A stretch of 8,555 nucleotides of DNA, taken from contig JAJPYP010000202.1 in assembly GCA_021204885.1 (NCBI GenBank), positions 1-8,555 on the forward strand, given 5' to 3'. The notes beneath the pieces are model-generated. The model did no database searches. It saw only the letters and a list, made by a program, of their open reading frames with translations, and was not told the origin of the DNA. The position numbers and the translations under genes were made by a program. This DNA is from Prevotellaceae bacterium (GTDB taxonomy: Bacteria > Bacteroidota > Bacteroidia > Bacteroidales > Bacteroidaceae). This document shows, piece by piece, positions 1-5,701 of the stretch; the first letter of the stretch is position 1, and each line of letters begins with the position of its first letter.

Positions 1-125
1 GCTTGAACAAGGTGTGCCGAAGCGCTTGAACAGGGTGTGCCGAAGCGCTTGAACAAGTCTGCCGAAGCGCTTCCATAGGTGCTATCGAAGCGCTTCCATA
101 GACCTTATCGAAGCGCTTCGATAGA
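1..125. repeat. Tandem array of 22-23 bp dyad repeats
   Basis: Five consecutive units of 23, 23, 22, 23 and 23 bp start at 1, 24, 47, 69 and 92, and a degenerate sixth begins at 115. Each full unit opens with GCTT and closes with CGAAGC, so every junction carries the palindrome AAGCGCTT (20-27, 43-50, 65-72, 88-95, 111-118). The first three units have a GAACA-type left arm and a GCCGAAGC right arm. The last two have CCATAG on the left and TATCGAAGC on the right, which nearly complement each other and could fold as hairpins. The junction at 106-123 is a perfect 18-bp palindrome, TATCGAAGCGCTTCGATA. Unit length is not a multiple of three, so this is unlikely to be coding. The array starts at base 1 and may extend further left. 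From 126 to about 224 I see no gene or clear signal. Function unknown. Confidence 0.85.
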
Positions 126-224
126 CTGCCTGCTTTGCAATGGATTCCACCTCTCTTCTTGGAAGCGAAAAAACGGGCGATGAGGTTATTTTCATGCTTT
201 CTTCGCTTTAAATGGGTAAAAATG

Positions 225-255
225 TTCGGTAATTAGAAAAAAGTGTTTATCTTGG
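225..255 (+). promoter_or_regulatory. Possible promoter for the START-like gene
   Basis: TTCG (225-228), 19 bp of spacer, then TATCTTGG (248-255). Each element is one base away from the Bacteroides consensus (TTTG at -33, TAnnTTTG at -7), and the spacing is as expected. Transcription would begin near 261, which fits translation from the ATG at 288 and argues against the in-frame GTG at 243. The assignment rests on consensus matching only. Confidence 0.4.
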
Positions 256-287
256 CGCACGTAATAAGAAACAAGCAGGTTACGATT

Positions 288-674
288 ATGGAAAGACAGA
301 AGATTCATTTGGAATACCTCTTGAACGCCACGTCAAGGAGTATTCTCTGGGCAGCTATAAGTACGCCTACAGGTTTGGAGGATTGGTTTGCCGACCATGT
401 ACAGTCGGACGACAAGACCGTCACCTTCTTTTGGGGAAAGACGGAGCGGCGGGATGCCGAGATCATCGGGGTGCGTGCCTTTTCGTTCATCCGTTTCCAT
501 TGGTTGGACAGTGAGAACCCGCGCGATTACTTCGAGCTGAAAATGACCAACAACGAATTGACCAACGACTTCGTGCTCGAGATTACCGACTTCGCCGATG
601 ACGGTGAAGTGGCCGACTTGCAAGAACTGTGGGACTCGCAGGTGGAGACCATGCGCCGTACTTACGGTTTTTAG
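288..674 (+). CDS. START-like domain protein (128 aa)
   Basis: This small soluble protein resembles the START-like/AHSA1-type helix-grip proteins conserved in Bacteroidales, whose cellular role is not established. The family resemblance shows in the N-terminal segment LLNATSRSILWAAISTPTGL (11-30), followed by EDWFAD, the hallmark of SRPBCC-type folds in which a helix follows the first strand. Alternating hydrophobic strands come next (TVTFFWG 44-50, FSFIRFHW 65-72), and a C-terminal amphipathic helix (LQELWDSQVETMRRTYGF) would close the ligand cavity. No signal peptide or membrane segment is visible. An in-frame GTG at 243 would add 15 residues, but the ATG at 288 is preferred because the added residues do not look conserved and overlap the likely promoter. 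It sits alone, with a separate promoter before the next gene. Fold confidence is fairly high; ligand and function cannot be told from sequence. Confidence 0.85.
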   Translation: MERQKIHLEYLLNATSRSILWAAISTPTGLEDWFADHVQSDDKTVTFFWGKTERRDAEIIGVRAFSFIRFHWLDSENPRDYFELKMTNNELTNDFVLEITDFADDGEVADLQELWDSQVETMRRTYGF

Positions 675-691
675 TTAACTTTCCATTAAAA

Positions 692-723
692 TTTCACCCG
701 CTCCTTTTTTTGTGCTACTTTTG
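692..723 (+). promoter_or_regulatory. Promoter for the LptF/LptG-family gene
   Basis: TACTTTTG (716-723) is a perfect TAnnTTTG -7 element. TTTC (692-695) lies 20 bp upstream as a near match to the TTTG -33 element. The spacer includes a run of seven T (705-711). The transcript would start near 730, leaving about 20 nt before the ATG at 750. That leaves little room for translation from the in-frame TTG at 732. Confidence 0.6.
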
Positions 724-749
724 CCATCCCATTGCATGATACAAGCCGA

Positions 750-2657
750 ATGCTGCGCATAAAAAAGTTGGATTTGTTTATACTCAAGAGCTTTTGCGTG
801 CTCTTTGCGGGAACCTTTTTTATCTGCCTCTTCATCTTCATGATGCAGTTCCTTTGGAGGTATGTGGATGAGATGGTGGGAAAGGGCCTGGAGATGAATG
901 TACTTGCCCAGTTCTTCTTCTATTCGGCCCTGTCGCTTGTACCTGCTTCGTTGCCGCTGGCCATCTTGCTGGCGGCGCTCATCACCTTCGGCAACTTCGG
1001 CGAACGCTTCGAGTTGCTGGCCATGAAGGCGGCCGGCATATCGCTTATCAAGATCATGCGCCCGCTGATTATCTTCATCTCCTTCATCTGTTGCGTCTCT
1101 TTCTTCTTCCAGAACGTCATAGGTCCCAAGGCGCAAGCCAAGTTGTGGACGTTGCTGCTCTCCATGAAACAGAAGTCGCCCGAACTGGATATTCCCGAGG
1201 GGGTGTTTTATGACGAGATAGACGGCTACAACCTCTATGTGAAGCACAAGGACCGCAAGACGGGCATGCTCTATGACGTGCTGATATACAACTTCGAGAA
1301 GGGTTTCGAGAACGCCGTGATCATCAAGTCGGACTCGGGCCGCTTGGAGATGACCGCCGACAAGCAACACCTCTACCTGCACCTGTTCAGCGGGGAGCAG
1401 TTCGAGAACTTGAAGTCGCAAAGCTTGGACCAGAAGAACGTGCCTTACCGCAGGGAGACTTTCGTGGAGAAGCACGCCATCATCGAGTTCGACTCCGATT
1501 TCAGCATGGTGGACGCCGGCTTCATGAGCAACCAGTCGAACAGCAAGAACATGAAGATGCTCCAAGCGGGCATCGACTCCATGACGGTGGAGACCGACAG
1601 CGTGGGGCGTGCCTATTACGAGGAGGCCATGGCGAGCACTTACAAGACGGTGAACGGCACGCCCAGCAGGGCCGACACGATGAAAGTGCGGCAAGCCCGC
1701 CTTGGCGATTACAACGTGGACAGCCTGTTCAATGCGGCCACGTTGGCGCAGAAGCAGAAAATCATCACCTCGGCCGCTACCCGTGCCGAAGCGGCTTCGA
1801 GCGACTGGACTTTCAAGAGCTTCAACATGACGCAGACCGAGACGAGCTTGCGCCGGCATCAGACCTCGTGGCACGAGAAGATCACGCTGTCCGTGGCTTG
1901 CCTTATCTTCTTCTTCATCGGCGCTCCCTTGGGCGGCATCATCCGCAAGGGGGGATTAGGCATGCCGGTGGTGGTGTCGGTGCTTATCTTCATCGTCTAT
2001 TACATCATCAACAACTCCGGCTATAAGATGGCCCGCGACGGCAAGTGGATTGTGTGGATGGGCATGTGGTGCAGCACGGCCGTGCTGGCGCCATTAGGCG
2101 CGTTCCTCACTTACAAGTCGAACAACGACTCGGTGGTGCTCAATGCCGATGCTTACGTGAACTGGTTCAAGCGGGTGATAGGCATCCGCAGCGTGCGCCA
2201 GCTCTTCCGCAAGGAGGTCATCATCATCGACCCCGATTATGGGCGGCTGCCCGCCGACTTACGTGCCTTGTCGGTGGATTGCCGTGCTTACGCCGCGATG
2301 AAGCGGTTGAGGCACGCGCCCAACTACTTCAAGTTGTGGTTTACAGGCGTGCCGCGCGACGAGCGGATGGCGGCGCTCAACGAACGCATGGAGGGTTTGA
2401 TCGAGGAGATGTCGAACACCCGTTCTTACCTGCTCTTGAATGCGTTGAACAATTACCCCATCATCCCGGTGTATGCCCACGTGCGTCCTTTCAGCGACAA
2501 TCGGTTGAACGTGTTGTGCGGCGTGCTGCTGCCTTTGGGCATCTTCTTCTACTTCCGCATCTGGGCTTTCCGCATCCGTTTGGACAAGGATGTGGAGCGC
2601 ATCATCCAGACGGACGACAGGATTGTGCAGCTCTTGGAGAGCGGGCAGGTGAAGTGA
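750..2657 (+). CDS. LptF/LptG family permease (635 aa)
   Basis: This is an inner-membrane permease of the YjgP/YjgQ family. With LptB2 and LptC, such proteins extract lipopolysaccharide from the inner membrane and pass it to the periplasmic bridge. The N-terminal half has the family layout: three membrane helices (about 8-32, 54-80, 102-124), with the conserved coupling region FGNFGERFELLAMKAAGIS (80-98) between helices 2 and 3. A periplasmic beta-rich domain follows (about 130-370), then helices 4-6 (about 377-398, 404-424, 434-454) containing FFFIGAPLGGIIRKGGLG. The protein is much longer than E. coli LptF or LptG (about 360 aa). The excess is a charged stretch at about 265-370 and a C-terminal extension of about 180 residues with a seventh hydrophobic helix (586-606). 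The ATG at 750 is chosen over the upstream in-frame TTG at 732, which lies almost at the predicted transcription start. Whether it is the LptF or LptG partner cannot be decided from this sequence. Confidence 0.93.
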   Translation: MLRIKKLDLFILKSFCVLFAGTFFICLFIFMMQFLWRYVDEMVGKGLEMNVLAQFFFYSALSLVPASLPLAILLAALITFGNFGERFELLAMKAAGISLIKIMRPLIIFISFICCVSFFFQNVIGPKAQAKLWTLLLSMKQKSPELDIPEGVFYDEIDGYNLYVKHKDRKTGMLYDVLIYNFEKGFENAVIIKSDSGRLEMTADKQHLYLHLFSGEQFENLKSQSLDQKNVPYRRETFVEKHAIIEFDSDFSMVDAGFMSNQSNSKNMKMLQAGIDSMTVETDSVGRAYYEEAMASTYKTVNGTPSRADTMKVRQARLGDYNVDSLFNAATLAQKQKIITSAATRAEAASSDWTFKSFNMTQTETSLRRHQTSWHEKITLSVACLIFFFIGAPLGGIIRKGGLGMPVVVSVLIFIVYYIINNSGYKMARDGKWIVWMGMWCSTAVLAPLGAFLTYKSNNDSVVLNADAYVNWFKRVIGIRSVRQLFRKEVIIIDPDYGRLPADLRALSVDCRAYAAMKRLRHAPNYFKLWFTGVPRDERMAALNERMEGLIEEMSNTRSYLLLNALNNYPIIPVYAHVRPFSDNRLNVLCGVLLPLGIFFYFRIWAFRIRLDKDVERIIQTDDRIVQLLESGQVK

Positions 2658-2734
2658 AAGAGCCGTGTCGCGGCGGTTTGAATGAGACAAAGATTGTAGA
2701 TAGCATATAAACGGATAACTTGAATGAAAGCTAT

Positions 2735-3949
2735 ATGGAAAAGGTTAGATTGAATACCATAGAAGAGGCCATCGAGGCGTTTAAGGCGGGCGATTTCGTC
2801 ATCGTGGTGGATGATGAGGACCGCGAGAACGAGGGCGATTTCATCATCGCCGCCGAGAAGGTAACGCCCGAGAAGGTCAATTTCATGCTGAAGCATGCAA
2901 GGGGCGTACTCTGTGCGCCCATCACCTTGTCTCGTTGCAAGGAGCTGGACTTGCCCCACCAAGTGGTGGACAACACTTCGGTTTTAGGCACCCCTTTCAC
3001 CGTGACCATCGACAAGTTGGAAGGGTGTACCACCGGCGTGTCGGCGGCCGACCGTGCGGCCACCATACGCGCCTTGGCCGACCCTGCTTCCACACCCGCC
3101 ACCTTCGGACGGCCGGGACACATCAATCCCCTTTATGCGCAGGACAAGGGGGTGCTTCGCCGTGCCGGACATACCGAGGCTACCATCGACTTGTGTCGCT
3201 TGGCGGGTTGCTATCCGGCCGGCGCGTTGATGGAGATCATGAACGAGGACGGCACCATGGCACGCTTGCCGCAGCTGCGCGAGATTGCCGACCGTTACGG
3301 GCTGAAGCTCATCACCATCCGCGACATGATTGCCTACCGCTTGCAGCAAGAGTCCATCATCGAGAAGGGCGTGGAGGTGGATATGCCCACGGCCTACGGC
3401 CACTTCCGTCTTATTCCCTTCCGCCAGAAGTCGAACGGCTTGGAACATGTGGCGCTCTTTAAAGGAAGTTGGGAGGTGGATGAGCCTATCATGGTGCGGG
3501 TGCACTCTTCGTGCGCCACGGGCGATATCTTCGGGTCCATGCGATGCGATTGCGGCGAGCAACTGCACAAGGCCATGGAGTTGATAGACAAGGCGGGGAA
3601 GGGTGTGGTGGTATACCTGAACCAAGAGGGACGCGGCATCGGCCTCATGGAGAAGATGAAGGCCTACAAGCTGCAAGAAGACGGGCTCGACACGGTGGAT
3701 GCCAACATCTGTCTGGGCCACTTGGTCGACGAGCGTGACTACGGCGTGGGGGCGCAGATATTGCGTGAAATAGGCGTGCACAAGATGCGGCTGCTCACCA
3801 ACAACCCCGTGAAGCGCGTGGGCTTGGAGGGCTACGGCTTGGAGATTGTGGAGAACGTGCCCATTGAGACCACTCCCAATCCTTACAACGAGCGTTACCT
3901 GCGCACCAAGAAGGAGCGCATGGGACACACGCTGCACTTCAACAAATGA
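2735..3949 (+). CDS. ribBA: RibBA: DHBP synthase / GTP cyclohydrolase II
   Basis: This bifunctional cytosolic enzyme (404 aa) starts both branches of riboflavin synthesis. The N-terminal domain (about 1-200) converts ribulose 5-phosphate to 3,4-dihydroxy-2-butanone 4-phosphate. It carries the acidic loop [10 protein letters not shown] (26-35), RPGHINPL (126-133), GHTEA (145-149) with catalytic His146, and Glu167. The C-terminal domain (about 205-400) is GTP cyclohydrolase II. Its zinc ligands are Cys260, Cys271 and Cys273 (C-x10-C-x-C), with NQEGRGIGL (296-304), Tyr311, and Asp332/Arg334 in DERDYG. Spacings between these residues match the E. coli RibB and RibA enzymes, so both activities look intact. 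The ATG at 2735 is preferred; an in-frame TTG at 2720 would add five residues. No FMN riboswitch fits in the 77-nt gap upstream and no strong promoter is visible there, so it may be read through from the permease gene. Confidence 0.97.
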   Translation: MEKVRLNTIEEAIEAFKAGDFVIVVDDEDRENEGDFIIAAEKVTPEKVNFMLKHARGVLCAPITLSRCKELDLPHQVVDNTSVLGTPFTVTIDKLEGCTTGVSAADRAATIRALADPASTPATFGRPGHINPLYAQDKGVLRRAGHTEATIDLCRLAGCYPAGALMEIMNEDGTMARLPQLREIADRYGLKLITIRDMIAYRLQQESIIEKGVEVDMPTAYGHFRLIPFRQKSNGLEHVALFKGSWEVDEPIMVRVHSSCATGDIFGSMRCDCGEQLHKAMELIDKAGKGVVVYLNQEGRGIGLMEKMKAYKLQEDGLDTVDANICLGHLVDERDYGVGAQILREIGVHKMRLLTNNPVKRVGLEGYGLEIVENVPIETTPNPYNERYLRTKKERMGHTLHFNK

Positions 3950-3963
3950 ACGGCGTATATATA

Positions 3964-4008
3964 TAATAAGGTATATAATATAATAAGGTATATAATATAA
4001 TAAGGTAT
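3964..4008. repeat. Perfect 17-bp tandem repeat, about 2.6 copies
   Basis: The unit TAATAAGGTATATAATA occurs at 3964-3980 and 3981-3997 without mismatch, and an 11-base partial copy ends at 4008. It lies between the ribBA stop and the aspC promoter. It is almost entirely A/T apart from the GG in each unit. I see no terminator hairpin here. The array could change copy number by slippage and could act as a bendable or easily melted spacer; both ideas are inference. Confidence 0.9.
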
Positions 4009-4074
4009 AGAAAACAGGGTGGGGAAGCGTTGAAATAAAGAAGGCATGAGGCGTGCGGATTGATACTAATTCTC

Positions 4075-4082
4075 TATCTTTG
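4075..4082 (+). promoter_or_regulatory. -7 promoter element for aspC
   Basis: TATCTTTG is a perfect match to the Bacteroides TAnnTTTG -7 consensus. I find no good TTTG at the -33 position. Transcription would begin near 4089, giving a leader of about 30 nt before the ATG at 4119. This excludes the earlier in-frame ATG at 4053, which lies upstream of the promoter element. Confidence 0.6.
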
Positions 4083-4118
4083 CAGTATAAATCAGCTAAA
4101 CTACTAATTAGAAATACA

Positions 4119-5312
4119 ATGAACTATTTATCTGATCGTTTGAACAGTTTGTCGCCTTCGGCGACGTTGGCCATGTCGCAAAAGAGTGCGGAGTTGAAAG
4201 CACAAGGTGTGGATGTCATCAACTTGAGTGTAGGGGAACCCGATTTCAATACGCCCGACCATATCAAGGCGGCCGCCAAGAAGGCGGTAGACGAGAACTA
4301 CTCCCGTTACTCCCCCGTGGCAGGCTACCTCTCCTTGCGCGAAGCCATCGTGAGAAAGCTGAAGACGGAGAACGGTTTGGACTACACGCCGGCGCAGATA
4401 TCCTGTTCCAACGGTGCCAAGCAATCGGTGTGCAACACCGTGCTGGTGTTGGTCAATCCGGGCGACGAGGTGATTATACCCGCTCCTTATTGGGTAAGCT
4501 ATCCTGAAATGGTGAAGCTTGCCGGCGGTGTGCCCGTGACGGTGGCAGCCGACATCAGCCAGGACTTCAAGATAACCCCCGCCCAGTTGGAGGCCGCCAT
4601 TACGCCGCGCACCAAGGCCTTGATACTCTGTTCTCCTTCCAACCCCACGGGTTCGGTCTATACGAAGGATGAACTGGCCGGGCTGGCTGCCGTGCTGTTG
4701 AAGCATCCGGGCATTATCGTGATTGCCGACGAGATATACGAGCACATCATTTACGTGGGTCACCACGAGAGCATCGCCCAGTTCCCCGAACTCAAAGACC
4801 GGGTGGTGGTGGTCAACGGCGTGTCCAAGGCTTACGCCATGACCGGTTGGCGCATCGGCTTCATCGCCGGGCCCGATTGGATTGTCAAGGCTTGCAACAA
4901 GCTGCAAGGCCAGTACACTTCCGGTCCCTGCTCGGTATCGCAAATGGCCGCCGAGGCTGCCTATACCGGCACGCAAGCCCCTCGCGAGGAGATGCGCCTC
5001 GCTTTTGAACGCCGTCGCGACCTCATTGTCAAGTTGGCCAAAGAGGTGCCGGGATTCGAGGTGAACAATCCCCAAGGCGCGTTCTATCTCTTCCCCAAGT
5101 GTGCTTCTTATATGGGCAAGTCTTGTGGCGACCGCCACATAAACAGTGCCGAGGATTTGGCCATGTTCCTGCTCGAAGAGGGGCATGTGGCTACCGTAGG
5201 CGGCACCTCGTTCGGCGCTCCGGGCTACATCCGCATGAGCTATGCCACCAGTGACGAGAACATTGTGGAGGCCATCGGCCGTATTAAAACGACATTGGCC
5301 AAGTTGGGTTAA
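4119..5312 (+). CDS. aspC: Class I aspartate aminotransferase
   Basis: This cytosolic PLP-dependent aminotransferase (397 aa) should interconvert aspartate and 2-oxoglutarate with oxaloacetate and glutamate. It belongs to the fold-type I, subgroup Ib-like enzymes, some of which also transaminate prephenate or aromatic acids. Visible landmarks are SVGEPDFNTP (37-46), the PLP-stacking Trp125 in PYWVSYPE, Asn175 in PSNPTG, and Asp204 and Tyr207 in ADEIYE. The Schiff-base lysine is Lys237 in SKAYAMTGWRIG, and Arg372 in RMSYATS should bind the substrate alpha-carboxylate. Length is normal for the family. The ATG at 4119 follows a perfect -7 element, and the protein then begins in the way typical of the family, with LSDRLNSLSPSATLAMSQKS. 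An ATG at 4053 would add 22 residues of untypical sequence. The gene ends at a bidirectional terminator facing the ferredoxin gene. Substrate range beyond aspartate is not determined. Confidence 0.95.
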   Translation: MNYLSDRLNSLSPSATLAMSQKSAELKAQGVDVINLSVGEPDFNTPDHIKAAAKKAVDENYSRYSPVAGYLSLREAIVRKLKTENGLDYTPAQISCSNGAKQSVCNTVLVLVNPGDEVIIPAPYWVSYPEMVKLAGGVPVTVAADISQDFKITPAQLEAAITPRTKALILCSPSNPTGSVYTKDELAGLAAVLLKHPGIIVIADEIYEHIIYVGHHESIAQFPELKDRVVVVNGVSKAYAMTGWRIGFIAGPDWIVKACNKLQGQYTSGPCSVSQMAAEAAYTGTQAPREEMRLAFERRRDLIVKLAKEVPGFEVNNPQGAFYLFPKCASYMGKSCGDRHINSAEDLAMFLLEEGHVATVGGTSFGAPGYIRMSYATSDENIVEAIGRIKTTLAKLG

Positions 5313-5326
5313 CCTAAAAAGAAGCG

Positions 5327-5366
5327 AAAAAAGGGGCGTGTCATTAGGACACACCCCTTTTGTTTT
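5327..5366. terminator. Bidirectional intrinsic terminator between aspC and ferredoxin
   Basis: The stem pairs AAAAGGGGCGTGTC (5329-5342) with GACACACCCCTTTT (5348-5361) around the loop ATTAG, with one C-A mismatch. On the plus strand it is followed by a T-rich tract (TTTTGTTTTCTTTT). On the minus strand it runs into TTTTTTCGCTTC. It can therefore end both aspC and the convergent ferredoxin transcript, whose stop codon is only about 25 nt away. Confidence 0.9.
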
Positions 5367-5389
5367 CTTTTGCTTTTCCGCTATTCTCT

Positions 5390-5560
5390 TTATTCTCCCA
5401 AATGGATAGCCTCGGAGGGGCAAACACTGGCGCAGGTACCGCACTCGGTGCAGGCTTCGGGGTCGATGGAGTATTTGTCACCTTCTGAGATAGCGCCTAC
5501 CGGACACTCGTCGATGCAAGTTCCGCAAGCAATGCAGTCGTCACTAATTACGTAAGCCAT
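5390..5560 (-). CDS. 2[4Fe-4S] bacterial-type ferredoxin (56 aa)
   Basis: This small soluble electron carrier starts MAYVISDDCIACGTCIDECP. It has two complete cluster-binding motifs, C-x2-C-x2-C-x3-C-P at Cys9/12/15/19 and Cys37/40/43/47. Each binds three irons of one cubane with the first three cysteines, while the fourth ligates the other cluster. The two halves are related, as expected for clostridial-type ferredoxins, and the 56-residue length is normal. In anaerobic Bacteroidales such proteins likely carry electrons for enzymes like pyruvate:ferredoxin oxidoreductase; the specific partner cannot be inferred. It is monocistronic, has its own -7-like element upstream, and ends at the terminator shared with aspC. 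The start ATG is the only sensible one, since it directly precedes the conserved AYVIxxxC opening. Confidence 0.96.
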   Translation of the reverse strand: MAYVISDDCIACGTCIDECPVGAISEGDKYSIDPEACTECGTCASVCPSEAIHLGE

Positions 5561-5592
5561 TTCTATACATATTTAAAGGGTTAATTATTCTG

Positions 5593-5600
5593 CGAAAGTA
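5593..5600 (-). promoter_or_regulatory. -7-like promoter element for the ferredoxin gene
   Basis: On the minus strand this reads TACTTTCG, one base from TAnnTTTG, and lies 32 nt upstream of the ferredoxin ATG, giving a leader of roughly 25 nt. No convincing -33 TTTG is seen. The rest of the gap (5601-5701), downstream of the dnaX stop, has only a short dyad (GTCTAAATAGAC, 5670-5681) and no T-tract, so I cannot place a dnaX terminator with confidence. Confidence 0.45.
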
Positions 5601-5701
5601 GTTCTTTTCTTCGACATTCCCTCTTCTTTTGTTCTCATTTTTCCACCACGAATGGCTAATTTGTATGCTGTCTAAATAGACGGGCGTGTGCACGCGCTTT
5701 G

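Noticed and set aside
1..125. Possible CRISPR array
   Set aside because: The 22-23 bp units abut directly with no unique spacers, and no cas gene is in the window.
163..208. Hairpin between AAGCGAA (163-169) and TTCGCTT (202-208)
   Set aside because: A 7-bp stem with a loop of over 30 nt and no T-tract is too weak to call a terminator or structured RNA.
675..1874. Long open frame on the minus strand opposite the permease gene
   Set aside because: It overlaps a well-supported permease in antisense, encodes a His/Arg/Leu/Val-rich sequence with no recognisable domain, and is explained by the G/C bias at third codon positions of the real gene.
2658..2734. FMN riboswitch upstream of ribBA
   Set aside because: The gap is only 77 nt and shows none of the conserved helices of an RFN element.
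4128..5444. 438-codon open frame on the minus strand opposite aspC
   Set aside because: It has the same low-quality His/Gly/Arg-rich composition, runs through the bidirectional terminator and overlaps part of the ferredoxin gene in another frame; it is a shadow of aspC.
5670..5698. Terminator for dnaX on the minus strand
   Set aside because: Only short stems (GTCTA-AA-TAGAC and GCGTG-TG-CACGC) with very small loops are present, and no T-tract follows.
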